A stretch of DNA of 64,000 nt from Yersinia canariae (GTDB taxonomy: Bacteria; Pseudomonadota; Gammaproteobacteria; Enterobacterales; Enterobacteriaceae). The notes under the pieces are model-generated. The model was not told the origin of the DNA. It ran no database searches and was given only the letters and a program-made list of their open reading frames with translations. Below, piece after piece: positions 7,859 to 17,573 of the stretch. The DNA is taken from assembly GCF_009831415.1 (NCBI RefSeq), contig NZ_CP043727.1, positions 3,844,001-3,908,000 on the forward strand, in the 5' to 3' direction. A program made the position numbers and the translations under genes. The stretch's first letter is position 1. Each line of letters starts with the position of its first letter.

Positions 7859-9931
7859 CTACACTGTTTTAATTACATTCACTTTCACAGTCTCAGATAT
7901 CTCATTAAATGAGAGGACCTCCAGTTCTGGAAAACGACTTTCAAGAATTTTTTTCACAAACCGACGTATATCCACCGGCACAAGTACATTCATATCGCGA
8001 ATAGAGAGATAACTGTTTTCGATAGCCAGGGAGAAGGCCTGAATAATTTCATCGGTTTTCTCCGGAGTCAGGCTGAGAAAGCCGCCGCCAGACGCTTGGC
8101 GAATCCCTTGGCGAATTATGTCTTCAAATTGGTTATTAACCATCATGACATTCAAACGCCCATCGGTGGAAAAACGAGAGGAAATATAACGGGCCATCGC
8201 TCCCCGGACATATTCCACCAACATCATGCTGTCTTTTTCTTTTGGCACCCACTGCACCAGAGTTTCCAAAATCAGTTTCATATTACGAATGGAGATTTTT
8301 TCCATCAACAACCGCTGAAAGACTTCAGTAATTTTTTGTACCGTAGCGTGGCGATAACACTCTTTCAATAATTCAGGATATTTCTTTTCCAGATCGTCGA
8401 GCAGATTTTTCGTTTCTTGAATGCCGAAAAATTCATTAATATGATGTAATAATAACGTACCTATACAGTCGATAATTTCACTAATATCATCTCGAACCGG
8501 CAAACCCAGCGTTTCAATTTCATTAATATCTTTAGCTGAAACCCAGGTGCTAACAACACCATGAATATCACTAAAACGGGTCAATTCTATCCCCAGATAA
8601 TCCAGTTCATCATTAACAGTAAGAAGACGAAATCCCTCAAAGCAAATGTTATATTCACCGGCGCTAATTTCATTAATCAGTACAATAATTTTATCGTTTG
8701 GTACTATCGGAGAATAATTAATGGCAATATCAGGTATCCGATAGCCATAGCGCACAAAAATATCTTTCTTGATACGTGATAGAAAATTATTATTCTCCAA
8801 CTGTGCCTTATGTTCCTGACTCACCGAAATAATTATTGGCAGCGTTTCCGGCACATATTCATCCTCTGAAACCCGACTTTGCCGACGAGTTTCGCCTTCT
8901 GTTACCTCTGAACTGAAGTCAGTATTATCTTGCTCCTCACCGGAAAGGCGTTTCTTCTCTTTATGCTTCTGATGATGGCGATACCACAACAACGCCCCCA
9001 TTAAACCGGCTAAGAACAAGAAAATTGATGTCGGAAACCCAGGTAAAAAACCGATGCTACAGACAATTATCGCGGTAACCAAAATAGTGAAATCTTTAGC
9101 AAATAACTCAGAGACAATATTTTCGCCGAGGTTTTTATCATTGCCCCCCACGCGGGTCACAATAAAACCAGCACTAATGGAAATAAGCAGAGCCGGAATT
9201 TGCGCTACCAGTCCATCGCCAATGGTCAGTAGGGTGAAAGTATTTAACGCCGTGGGCATATCCATGCCCAATTGCACCATTCCAACAGAAATCCCACCAA
9301 TGAGGTTAACAAAAATAATGATGATCCCGGCGATTGCATCACCCTTTATAAATTTCATGGCACCATCAAAAGAGCCGTAAAGCTGACTCTCATTTTCCAT
9401 CTCATTGCGTTTTTCTTTTACTGTCGCCTCATCAATCACACCGGCCCGCAAATCAGCATCAATGCTCATCTGTTTACCTGGCATCGCATCGAGTGAAAAA
9501 CGCGCTGCCACTTCAGCTATACGTTCAGAACCTTTAGTAATCACGATAAATTGTACGATTGTGACAATGGAAAATACCACCATCCCAACAACCAGATTAT
9601 CCTGAATAACAAACTCACCAAAAGTAGCAATAATGTCCCCAGCGTCGGCTTCCAATAAAATAAGCCGACTGGTACTGATAGACAATGCTAGTCGGAATAA
9701 AGTACTGATCAGTAAAATTGAGGGGAATGACCGAAAATCCAGCACTCGTGTAATATAAAAAGACCCCATAAAAATCAGCACGGAAATCATAATATTCAGG
9801 CCAATCAACAGATCTACTAAAATTGTCGGCAATGGTATAATCAACATGGCAATGACCATTACCATGATGATTAACACCATCAGTTCAGGGCGCTTTCGAA
9901 TATCTAATAATAGTCTAGCAAACTTATTCAT
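7859..9931 (-). CDS. ysaV: YsaV, major export-gate protein (InvA/LcrD/FlhA family)
   Basis: 690 residues. The N-terminal half has about eight transmembrane helices, with the family FHIPEP-type region around RFSLDAMPGKQMSIDADL. A linker rich in Glu/Arg (about 330-365) follows, and then the cytoplasmic ring domain that forms the nonameric docking platform. Its start overlaps the ysaW stop (ATGA). Full length with no disruption. Confidence 0.97.
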   Translation of the reverse strand: MNKFARLLLDIRKRPELMVLIIMVMVIAMLIIPLPTILVDLLIGLNIMISVLIFMGSFYITRVLDFRSFPSILLISTLFRLALSISTSRLILLEADAGDIIATFGEFVIQDNLVVGMVVFSIVTIVQFIVITKGSERIAEVAARFSLDAMPGKQMSIDADLRAGVIDEATVKEKRNEMENESQLYGSFDGAMKFIKGDAIAGIIIIFVNLIGGISVGMVQLGMDMPTALNTFTLLTIGDGLVAQIPALLISISAGFIVTRVGGNDKNLGENIVSELFAKDFTILVTAIIVCSIGFLPGFPTSIFLFLAGLMGALLWYRHHQKHKEKKRLSGEEQDNTDFSSEVTEGETRRQSRVSEDEYVPETLPIIISVSQEHKAQLENNNFLSRIKKDIFVRYGYRIPDIAINYSPIVPNDKIIVLINEISAGEYNICFEGFRLLTVNDELDYLGIELTRFSDIHGVVSTWVSAKDINEIETLGLPVRDDISEIIDCIGTLLLHHINEFFGIQETKNLLDDLEKKYPELLKECYRHATVQKITEVFQRLLMEKISIRNMKLILETLVQWVPKEKDSMMLVEYVRGAMARYISSRFSTDGRLNVMMVNNQFEDIIRQGIRQASGGGFLSLTPEKTDEIIQAFSLAIENSYLSIRDMNVLVPVDIRRFVKKILESRFPELEVLSFNEISETVKVNVIKTV

Positions 9932-11037
9932 GGAATACTCTCTTCTCCGTTATGTAATATTTTCCTAGTTATAGATAACTCCAGATTCATAAGGTGATTC
10001 ATATTCTCTTTCAACCCATCAATAAAATATTCACGGTCTTCCAATGAGAGGAAAATACCTGTTGGTAATGTGGAAAATGCTATAATCAGAACCTGTAAAA
10101 AACGCGCTCGCATATCTGTGCTTAGTACACTGAGTTGTTGTGAATAAAAGGAAATTAAGCCGTCATTAAAACTCTCTTGACCCCGAATACCACAAGTGAA
10201 TAATTTACTAAGCTTTTTTTCACTGCTCTGACCAATAAAAGCAAAACCTGCATGCGAAAAGCGTTGGCGAAACACATCGTCCAGTGACTGCATCTCTCTT
10301 AGCCGACTGACCCGATTAAACAGAGAACCAAATTCGCTGACATTAATATTCCCTAAGGGCAAGACTTGTAAGTCACAGGCTAAAGCTCGCGCCAAGTAAC
10401 GTATGATATTCTCACGTTCCTGAGCCGCCAACTCGTCCACCCATTGCTCATAGAGATAAATTGCCGGGCCGTCATAACTGAGAAACTCGCGATATAACAT
10501 TCTCAAATTACCCGCCGACTGCTGCATTTTTTGAGCAAATGCTTTTGCCACTAGAGCAATATTAATACCCGCTTGAGCACTGCGGTCGAAGTCTTCTGCC
10601 TCTAGCTGCTCGCGCAATTCTTCCATTTGCGCAAGCTGCTTTCGCTTTAACTGGCCCCGGTGAATCAATGCAGCCAGAGCCATAAGTAGATCGCTGGTAT
10701 CAGTAAAATACTGAAGCAAAAAAACGCGTAACTGCGATGGCGTCATTAACTGCCGATTAAGTGATCCTTCGATACGCAGAATTTTTTCATCCGCCTGAGC
10801 ATCCAAAATACGCTCAGAAAAATGTGTCCACTCCTCTTTTTGGTCGGACATCGGGCCTCGACGACGCACATGACTGGCCGCCAGCATGGACATAGAAGCA
10901 TATTCACCGTTGTCATCAATAACGCCCTGTCCATTCGCCACGTCGTCAGCATCATCATTGGCTTTTACCGCAGAAGCGCTTTTATCACGCTGGCCCACGA
11001 GAAAACGTGAGTTGCCTCCGACAGGCCCTATTGCCAT
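9928..11037 (-). CDS. ysaW: YsaW, gatekeeper (InvE/MxiC, HrpJ domain)
   Basis: 369 residues. The N-terminus is polar and disordered; helical repeats of the HrpJ/InvE type follow from about residue 70. Gatekeepers hold back effectors until translocators are out and bind the InvA-type ring. The gene sits between the secretin and the InvA homologue, as in SPI-1. Its start lies inside the 3' end of ysaC (10-base overlap). Confidence 0.92.
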   Translation of the reverse strand: MAIGPVGGNSRFLVGQRDKSASAVKANDDADDVANGQGVIDDNGEYASMSMLAASHVRRRGPMSDQKEEWTHFSERILDAQADEKILRIEGSLNRQLMTPSQLRVFLLQYFTDTSDLLMALAALIHRGQLKRKQLAQMEELREQLEAEDFDRSAQAGINIALVAKAFAQKMQQSAGNLRMLYREFLSYDGPAIYLYEQWVDELAAQERENIIRYLARALACDLQVLPLGNINVSEFGSLFNRVSRLREMQSLDDVFRQRFSHAGFAFIGQSSEKKLSKLFTCGIRGQESFNDGLISFYSQQLSVLSTDMRARFLQVLIIAFSTLPTGIFLSLEDREYFIDGLKENMNHLMNLELSITRKILHNGEESIP

Positions 11038-12719
11038 GGCTGGCTCGTATACTTTTGCAGGAATTCAACGGTGCCGCGCAACTGGCTATCACGTCGGTTC
11101 AGACGTTCATTTTCAGAGAACTGACGACCGTCCCAAGCTTCATTTTCGTCCAGCAAACGCGGCTGAATCAAAAAGATACGGATCATTTTCTGCTGATTAT
11201 GTGAACGGTACTTAAACAAATTACCCAGCAACGGGATATCACTTAACAGCGGAATACGGCTTTCACCTTCTTCAACCTGATCACGGGTATATCCGCCAAT
11301 AAGCAGGCTTTTATCGCGGCCGATACGTGCCACAGTATTGATATTAGTGCGGTTAACCTCAGGTAATCCTGCGATATCGGCAAGCTTCCCCGAATTGTCG
11401 CGGTTCAATCCGCCATCTTCAATATTGACTTCCATTTCAACACTAGCCCCGCCGGAGAGACGCGGCAAGACACTGATCATGGTGCCATAGGTCACCTGTT
11501 GCAGTGACGCTACCCGTTCACCTTCCACTCGGGCATAAAAACTGGTGTTGTTATCAAAGAGTGCCGGAACATTCTCCTGCGTTAGGATAACCGGACGAGA
11601 AACAATGCGGGCATTGCCGGTTTTACTGATCGCGTCAATTTGTGCCAAAAACGTTTTGCTGTCGCTCAGCGTACTGCGGTTAAAAGTGACGGAACCGCCA
11701 GCCACACCGATATTCCCCGCCTCCCAACGCACGCCCAGATCGTCCACTTTGCTTTGTGTCACATCGATAATCCAAAGTGATAACTCCACTTGGCTGCGGC
11801 TGTTATCCAAAGTGTGTACTAACTGACGAACATAGCGAATCTGTTCCGCACTACCCTTTACGACCAGACTATTGCTGTCGGGATACGCGACCAGCGAAAA
11901 CGGGCTGCTCGTTTTCGCTGAGGCAGCCAGCTTCACCGCACTGTTATCTCCACTAACGGATGGCGGGATCGGAAAACCTGCCTCGATATGGGGTTCGCCC
12001 TCTTTCGGTTGTATCGTCAGAGCGCTTTCCGCCGTACCATTATTGCCTTGGAACAACGCATTTAGCGCCGTTAACATCCCAGGAATGGTGATGCTCTGCC
12101 CACGCTGGTTGTAGGTGCGATCAGTAACCGATGAGTGTTTTAACGGGATCACCGCCACCTCACCGCCGCTGGCCAGATCTTCCTGCTTAATGCGCTCATC
12201 AAGATACGAGGCAGCGGCACTAATCAGCTCCACATAAAGCGGTGGCCCAGAGACAAACAGTAAACGGTTATCACCTTGGGTGCGGACTGGGAAACGTTTA
12301 TCATAAATCCCAGTTTTCTGAATATAGTTAAGCACTTGGCCACTACCAGCAGCCTGAGTGTGAACAATCACACTGCGCATTTCGCTGTTATCATAGACAT
12401 AAATCCCGGCACCATCGTCATACCACACCAGCGCCATACGTCGGGCCAATGCCTTAAACATTTCATCCGCATTCGCCAGATTAAAGTTCCCAGTGACCCG
12501 CTTTTGTGCCGCCAATTTGCTAAGAATTATCGGCTTCTCTAACCTTTCAGCCACCGCATCAAATAACTTACCGACCATGACGTTATTAGCGACAAAGGAA
12601 TCATTAACTTTTTCCTGCTCTACGGGCTGCGCCGTCATTACCTCTGCGTTGAGATAACTAATATTGCTCGCAAGCAAAAAGAGTGAAAAACAGATCACTC
12701 CTCTACATTTAACTTTCAT
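11028..12719 (-). CDS. ysaC: YsaC, outer-membrane secretin
   Basis: 563 residues. A signal peptide of about 25 residues ends near YLNA/E. N-domains (about 30-300) precede a C-terminal secretin domain with conserved stretches including VNIEDGG and LPEVNRTNINTVARI, then LLIGGYTRDQ and IPLLSDIPLLGNLFKY. The C-terminal tail QLRGTVEFLQKYTSQPW is the likely pilotin-binding end. It forms the outer ring of the needle complex and is known to need YsaP for correct localisation. It is translationally coupled to ysaE upstream. Confidence 0.97.
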   Translation of the reverse strand: MKVKCRGVICFSLFLLASNISYLNAEVMTAQPVEQEKVNDSFVANNVMVGKLFDAVAERLEKPIILSKLAAQKRVTGNFNLANADEMFKALARRMALVWYDDGAGIYVYDNSEMRSVIVHTQAAGSGQVLNYIQKTGIYDKRFPVRTQGDNRLLFVSGPPLYVELISAAASYLDERIKQEDLASGGEVAVIPLKHSSVTDRTYNQRGQSITIPGMLTALNALFQGNNGTAESALTIQPKEGEPHIEAGFPIPPSVSGDNSAVKLAASAKTSSPFSLVAYPDSNSLVVKGSAEQIRYVRQLVHTLDNSRSQVELSLWIIDVTQSKVDDLGVRWEAGNIGVAGGSVTFNRSTLSDSKTFLAQIDAISKTGNARIVSRPVILTQENVPALFDNNTSFYARVEGERVASLQQVTYGTMISVLPRLSGGASVEMEVNIEDGGLNRDNSGKLADIAGLPEVNRTNINTVARIGRDKSLLIGGYTRDQVEEGESRIPLLSDIPLLGNLFKYRSHNQQKMIRIFLIQPRLLDENEAWDGRQFSENERLNRRDSQLRGTVEFLQKYTSQPWQ

Positions 12720-13494
12720 ATAAAATAGACTCCAGACGTCTTATTTCTGAAGGGGTTAACCCCAATTCTTTTTTGAGATCATTTGTAAAATGTGAAGCTG
12801 AGCAATACCCGGCATCAAGACCCACTTCAAGGATTGACCCCTCACTCTCTATAAGTTGTAATACGGCGGATGCCATACGAACATTCATCATTTTTTTCTT
12901 GGCCGTAGCCTTAAAATTCTCTCTATATAGCTGCCTAAAATAAGCTGAAGACACACCATATCGCTGACTTAAATAATTAATACTGACGTTATCTTTTTGT
13001 TCCGAGGAAGATAGAATAAAACACATCATTCCGTAGGCTTCATATTTCCTTAACAGCTCGCACCAAGTGTTAAACTCCACTTGGTTACGCAGTATTAGAT
13101 CAATAACAATATTATTGACTGACATTTTTCTTATACAATCGGATGTGTTAATGGAAATAACTTCTACCCACGGTTGCGCCGTTACCGATTTTTTTTCTCC
13201 ATGACCCAATAATGATTTACCCATTGCTGAATCAATCGTGGCCAGGATCTCTGTCAGTCTGGCGAGTGTGATACTGTGTAAAAACCAGTGGGTTTTATCT
13301 CCCTCAATCTTGCCAGGACCATTGCAAATAAAGAGCGAAGGTTCATTAATGAACACGTTTTTATCAGAGTAAACCGAACGAAACATCAGCGGCATGGTTT
13401 TTCCCGTAGGGATAGCCAACACCAGGTTATCCTCCAGAGATAAACAATGGCCCGATTGCATTATCGGATTAATATCATTATTTATTGCTGCCAT
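12709..13494 (-). CDS. ysaE: YsaE, AraC-family activator (InvF/MxiE type)
   Basis: 261 residues. The C-terminal 100 residues carry two helix-turn-helix units, the second around LEVGLDAGYCSASHFTNDLKK, typical of AraC/InvF. The N-terminus is poorly conserved. InvF-type regulators need a class II chaperone as partner; YsaE with SycB activates the sycB-ysp operon. It is the first gene of the leftward ysa operon and faces the rightward needle operon. By published work its promoter responds to YsrR/YsrS and NaCl; the sequence itself does not show this. Confidence 0.95.
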   Translation of the reverse strand: MAAINNDINPIMQSGHCLSLEDNLVLAIPTGKTMPLMFRSVYSDKNVFINEPSLFICNGPGKIEGDKTHWFLHSITLARLTEILATIDSAMGKSLLGHGEKKSVTAQPWVEVISINTSDCIRKMSVNNIVIDLILRNQVEFNTWCELLRKYEAYGMMCFILSSSEQKDNVSINYLSQRYGVSSAYFRQLYRENFKATAKKKMMNVRMASAVLQLIESEGSILEVGLDAGYCSASHFTNDLKKELGLTPSEIRRLESILYES

Positions 13495-13689
13495 CGTTCT
13501 TCGTCTCCAGCTCGTTATTTGAGTTGCAACACAATGAACGATGACGTCAATTTATTAAATGGAATCACTAGGAATAACCATTACTCCCACAGAAAACCCT
13601 CTTGGTAAGAAATAGTCGGACCAATTCCGCTGACAAAAAATTCGTACTCGGCTTTACTTGTCGCCAATTTGGTTCAACGAGAAAATATT
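13495..13689. promoter_or_regulatory. Divergent promoter region between the two ysa operons
   Basis: About 195 bases between ysaE (leftward) and the PrgH-like gene (rightward). A direct repeat GGAAT at 13561-13565 and 13571-13575 is spaced exactly ten bases apart, one helical turn, as response-regulator sites often are. No clear -10/-35 pair stands out. Assigning the repeat to YsrR is a guess. Confidence 0.4.
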
Positions 13690-14898
13690 GTGAAAGACAC
13701 AGAGAACCGCGTCTTGATAATGAAGATTGCCAGCGGGCCGCTAAGTGGCAATGAATTAATACTCAAAGCAGGTAGCCATCGGATAATTATTGCTGCGGAA
13801 CAAACGTATAAAACTGAAACAGATGACGACGGCTTCACCACCTATTACTTACCTGGTGAACAGGGTAATTACGAACTGGCGATTGTTTGTGATAATGACA
13901 CGGCTTCAGCACCTGAAACAGAGAGCATTGACCAATGGTATCTCACGCTAAGTGGTGATTGCCCGACTATTAGGCAGCCAATTGTATTTCAGGAGGTAAT
14001 GCTTGCCGAACACTTTCCTGTGGTGATTAAAATGTTAAACACTCCGTGGAAGGGAACGGAAAGTTTGCCTGTTCCTGCACAAATAACAAAGCTGGAAACA
14101 GCAAAGAATCATGTCAGTGCTCCTCTATCAGTGCGCCGTAAATTTAATCCAATTTATATCGCCGGAATAACACTCGCGGCGATAGCCACTTTAATCAGTT
14201 GGCAAGTGCTTGACCACAATAACCAAGCACGGAAAGTGAAAACACTGGAAACTCTACTTCAGGGCAGCAGTTCCCCATTGGCGGTCACTACCGGTGAAAA
14301 TGGTCAGAGCCTGGTATTAGTAACAACACAACGTGATTTAGACTGGAGCACACAACGTTTGCTGCGGGAGCATTACCAAGAACCTGTGGCGGTAAAAAAA
14401 ATCACCACATTGGAAAAAGAAATAGAAAGTCAGCTTGGCAAACAATTACCTGGGCTATTGAAAGTAGATTTATCACTCCCTTGCCAGCCCGTCACTCGCT
14501 GGTTAAAAGGTAACTATCCCGCGCCAGATGATAATCTCGTGAAGCAGACACTGACGCGTTTTCTCGGTTGCCCGGTAGAGAGCCAAATAGAAAGCTACAC
14601 ATCAACCGACCTTTTACACCAGGCGGAGCAAGGTCTGACCAAAAGTAATGTGCCCTGGCGCGTTAATAATAAAAATGGCATCTCTATTTTTATTATTAAC
14701 GCGAATCTTAATGATGAACAGGCTATCTCATTAATTGATTTTTCTGAACATTTTACCCAGCGATATGGAATAAGTTATATTCAATTCTCCATCTCACTGG
14801 CAACCAATCATTTGGCCGGAAAGTCGCTCGTTAATAATCCGAACGGCTATGTTCTGCTGGATAATAATCACTGGTACTTTAACCCAGTGGCATTTTAA
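13690..14898 (+). CDS. PrgH/MxiG-like inner-membrane ring protein
   Basis: About 402 residues. The N-terminal cytoplasmic domain (about 1-150, starting near NRVLIMKIASGPLSGNELIL) is FHA-like as in PrgH. A single transmembrane helix follows near residues 158-178, then a large periplasmic domain. With the PrgK-like YsaJ it forms the inner rings. There is no early ATG: the frame extends to a TTG at 13669, but GTG at 13690 has a better-placed GAG ribosome site, and ATG at 13720 is the only ATG near. It heads the rightward operon. I believe it is ysaF in the literature but do not rely on that. Confidence 0.85.
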   Translation: MKDTENRVLIMKIASGPLSGNELILKAGSHRIIIAAEQTYKTETDDDGFTTYYLPGEQGNYELAIVCDNDTASAPETESIDQWYLTLSGDCPTIRQPIVFQEVMLAEHFPVVIKMLNTPWKGTESLPVPAQITKLETAKNHVSAPLSVRRKFNPIYIAGITLAAIATLISWQVLDHNNQARKVKTLETLLQGSSSPLAVTTGENGQSLVLVTTQRDLDWSTQRLLREHYQEPVAVKKITTLEKEIESQLGKQLPGLLKVDLSLPCQPVTRWLKGNYPAPDDNLVKQTLTRFLGCPVESQIESYTSTDLLHQAEQGLTKSNVPWRVNNKNGISIFIINANLNDEQAISLIDFSEHFTQRYGISYIQFSISLATNHLAGKSLVNNPNGYVLLDNNHWYFNPVAF

Positions 14899-14929
14899 AC
14901 ACTCACTATAAATAACAAGGATATATTAT

Positions 14930-15235
14930 ATGGCTATACCTGGACTTAACGCCGCCGGTAATTGGGAAACCTCTAAGCTTGAAGGGTTGGATGCTACATC
15001 AATTGGAAAATGGGGAATGCAATACCGTACCGGCGCACTACTTAATACGCGAGTTAAAACGCTGGCAGACGAACTAAAAAATATGCTTTCTGATCCAAAG
15101 AGTGAACTGGACAATCCTATTGTGCTGGCAAAAATTTCCGCCCTTAATGGCCACTACAATGGGGCACGCCAGGCACAAAGTAATATTATGAAGTCTCTTA
15201 AAGACACCTCTCAAGCTATTATTCGTAATATGTGA
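14930..15235 (+). CDS. Needle filament protein (PrgI/MxiH family)
   Basis: 101 residues. The C-terminal half matches the PrgI pattern: a helix containing YNGARQAQSNIMKSLKDTSQ and the ending AIIRNM, compared with PrgI's ...AQSNTVKVFKD...AIIQNF. It is about 20 residues longer than PrgI at the N-terminus, which is unusual but compatible with the family. A strong AAGGA ribosome site at normal spacing fits high expression. It is followed by the inner-rod gene. Confidence 0.9.
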   Translation: MAIPGLNAAGNWETSKLEGLDATSIGKWGMQYRTGALLNTRVKTLADELKNMLSDPKSELDNPIVLAKISALNGHYNGARQAQSNIMKSLKDTSQAIIRNM

Positions 15236-15293
15236 TTTTATTATTACGTAATATTATATCATTGCAATATTACGTAATTATCAAGGATGTCTT

Positions 15294-15596
15294 ATGTCAA
15301 TGTTTATTAATATCTCCCCCACGATGTTGCCCGTAGCAGAAAATACTTTGCCGGCAATGCCACCAAGCGGCTCTGTAGAAGACCGGGTCAAAAACCTGTT
15401 TGCAAATTACAGTGTTAATGCCAGTCAGGAAAAAGCCGCGATTATTAATCAGGTCAATAATGGTGATGCCACTAACCCGGATGAATTATTGCGACTACAG
15501 AATCGTATGGGTAACTATAGTCTCAGTATCAATATGATTAGCACGCTCACCCATAAGGGCGTCTCTGCTATCGACTCTGTATTAAAAGCCCAGTAA
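15294..15596 (+). CDS. Inner rod protein (PrgJ/MxiI family)
   Basis: 100 residues. The C-terminal part (LLRLQNRMGNYSLSINMIST, then AIDSVLKAQ) matches inner-rod proteins, which share a C-terminal helix with needle subunits. It connects the export gate to the needle. It has an AAGGA ribosome site and lies between the needle and PrgK-like genes in SPI-1 order. Confidence 0.9.
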   Translation: MSMFINISPTMLPVAENTLPAMPPSGSVEDRVKNLFANYSVNASQEKAAIINQVNNGDATNPDELLRLQNRMGNYSLSINMISTLTHKGVSAIDSVLKAQ

Positions 15597-15599
15597 ACC

Positions 15600-16343
15600 A
15601 TGAATAAGCTGACGAAATTTCTGCTGATAAGTGCTATTTGGCTGCTGTCTGGTTGTGATAACCAGACTCTGCTCACTGAGCTTAGCCAGCGCCAGAGTAA
15701 TGAAGTATTGGCAGTCCTACAGGAAAATGGCGTGGAAGGAACACGCCGGGAAAATGGCAAGTTGGGTAATTCCATTAGGGTTGCACGCAGTGATTTTGTT
15801 ACCGCAGTGGACTTATTACGCTTGTATAACTTGCCCTCCAAAGAGTCGGTGGAAATTATTCAGGCGTTCCCAGGAGATTCATTAGTGGCATCACCGCAGG
15901 CCGAACGTTCACGCCTGCTTTCTTTAATTGAACAACGTCTGGAGCAATCGTTGCTGACTATTCCCGGCGTAGTGAACGCCAGAGTACATGTCAGTTATCC
16001 TTTAAATAGCAACAACCGAGTTAAACAGCCGCAGCAAGTCTCAAGTCTTGTGACCTATGCCGGGAATGAAGCGCCTAACATGATGATGAGCAAAATTAAG
16101 TTATTTCTCACCAACAGTTTTGCAGAAGCCAGCTTTGACAATGTTTCTGTCGTCATCGTCGAACGCCCGCCATTGCAGCGCCAGCTCAGGAATGAGCCGG
16201 AGTTCCCTGTCTCACCCGTACTATTGATTGCCATTGCCGCGGCCCTGACGACGGGCGCTGGCGCACTGTTATTACTCTGGCGTCGCAAGCCACAAAACAG
16301 GGCCAAAGAGGTGCCATCTGACCGCATGGAGCAAAAATCATGA
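15600..16343 (+). CDS. ysaJ: YsaJ, inner-ring lipoprotein (PrgK/MxiJ/YscJ family)
   Basis: 247 residues. A lipoprotein signal with lipobox LLSG/C lies near residues 15-19. Two small ring-building domains follow (LLTELSQRQSNEVLAVLQEN, then LTIPGVVNARVHVSYP), and a C-terminal transmembrane helix at about 203-225 ends in RRK. It forms the inner ring with the PrgH-like protein. It starts three bases after the rod gene and overlaps the next start (ATGA). Confidence 0.96.
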   Translation: MNKLTKFLLISAIWLLSGCDNQTLLTELSQRQSNEVLAVLQENGVEGTRRENGKLGNSIRVARSDFVTAVDLLRLYNLPSKESVEIIQAFPGDSLVASPQAERSRLLSLIEQRLEQSLLTIPGVVNARVHVSYPLNSNNRVKQPQQVSSLVTYAGNEAPNMMMSKIKLFLTNSFAEASFDNVSVVIVERPPLQRQLRNEPEFPVSPVLLIAIAAALTTGAGALLLLWRRKPQNRAKEVPSDRMEQKS

Positions 16344-16888
16344 TTGCCAATCCCGGCAAGCTAAGCTTCATTTGCGAGTATGAGATTTTGCTGGCTCCGG
16401 GTAGCTACTTTCATGTTGAGCACAGCGGTATTGATTATCCCGCCCTACCTCAGGCACTACAGCAAGCCCATAATCAGCGCTTGCTGAGGCAATATCAGTT
16501 GCCTACACCGGATAGCAATACGCTGCCATTACCCAGTTTTATTGCTGAGTATTGGGCCGAATTGCCCAAGGTTGCCTGGGCGCTGGGGGTACTGTTGCAC
16601 CCGGCACCGCTCCCGTGGTGGGTGGAAACATCTCAATATGCACAGCTTCATCAGCGCACAAACGATAATTTTCGCCAACCGCAGGAGGCCCCATCATCGC
16701 CGCAAATACTTCTGGCGACGGGTGCGGCGCAACTACTGGCAGGTCTGGCACCCTTTGGCCGTGTGTATACCGCCCGCGCGAGTTATATGTTCAGTTCCAT
16801 AACTCGACAATTAATGGAAGCGCCGGTGAAAAATGCCCTCCCGTGGAATGTGATAGAAGGAGCTTGCCGTTATGTCACAACAATCTGA
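16340..16888 (+). CDS. OrgA/YscK-like sorting-platform accessory protein
   Basis: 182 residues, rich in Pro, Leu and Trp, with no membrane segment. It sits between prgK-like and orgB-like genes, as orgA does in SPI-1. Conserved tracts such as FIAEYWAELPKVAWALGVLL fit OrgA/MxiK, which links the sorting-platform pods to the inner ring. Similarity in this family is low, so order and size carry much of the weight. It overlaps ysaJ by four bases and the next gene by 17. Confidence 0.8.
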   Translation: MIANPGKLSFICEYEILLAPGSYFHVEHSGIDYPALPQALQQAHNQRLLRQYQLPTPDSNTLPLPSFIAEYWAELPKVAWALGVLLHPAPLPWWVETSQYAQLHQRTNDNFRQPQEAPSSPQILLATGAAQLLAGLAPFGRVYTARASYMFSSITRQLMEAPVKNALPWNVIEGACRYVTTI

Positions 16889-17573
16889 GCCGGATATCCG
16901 GCAAACTGCGCAGGAAAAGGTCTTAATTAAACATCAGGCCATGAAAGCGAGCCGCTATCAAAAAGTGTTAATAACCCAGGCCCAAAAAAAAGCCGCAGAG
17001 CACTGTCAGTTGGCTCAGCAAGAAGCACAGGAAATACGTCATATTGCTTATCAGCAAGGGTACCAAGATGGGCTACAAAAACTATTAACTGACCTGCTGC
17101 ATGGGCTGGAATCAAGTCAGCGCCAATATCAAAAAGCGTTGGCCAGCAGTGAAGAACAATTGCAGATTCTGCTAGCGGAGATATTCAGTGACTCTCGGAT
17201 GTATGAAATTGTCAGTGACCACTTTATCCGACTGCATCCTGAATATCCGCAGACTCAAATACATCTTCCGCCTTCATTATTAAATAAGCTAAAACCTGCT
17301 TTGGCGGGAATGCAGCACATCACCATAGTGAGTGGCTCGGAAGAGTGTATTGCGCTGGAGGTGAATAATGAAATTCTTCACTTTTCCCCAGAAAGTGCGG
17401 CGCAACGTATATTACCTTCTGTTTTATCTCTACCCGCGCGCTGCACTATTTTGCTGACCAAAAAGACTTTGTACCGAAAATTTTCACAACAATTCAGTCA
17501 ATCAAAAGAGCCATATGACAATGTCAATATTTCACTCCACATTGAAAACGATAACAACGACCACGGATGCTAA
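16872..17573 (+). CDS. OrgB/YscL-like ATPase stator
   Basis: 233 residues. A long helical N-terminal half (about 20-110, Gln/Ala/Glu-rich, containing AYQQGYQDGLQKLL) and a C-terminal beta domain match the FliH/YscL/OrgB stator class. These proteins form the spokes between the ATPase ring and the sorting platform and restrain the ATPase. It is translationally coupled to the OrgA-like gene. Confidence 0.84.
   Translation: MSQQSEPDIRQTAQEKVLIKHQAMKASRYQKVLITQAQKKAAEHCQLAQQEAQEIRHIAYQQGYQDGLQKLLTDLLHGLESSQRQYQKALASSEEQLQILLAEIFSDSRMYEIVSDHFIRLHPEYPQTQIHLPPSLLNKLKPALAGMQHITIVSGSEECIALEVNNEILHFSPESAAQRILPSVLSLPARCTILLTKKTLYRKFSQQFSQSKEPYDNVNISLHIENDNNDHGC

Noticed and set aside
9054..9605. Overlapping open frames opposite ysaV
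   Set aside because: They are antisense shadows of a conserved export-gate gene; the encoded peptides are low complexity and lack ribosome sites.
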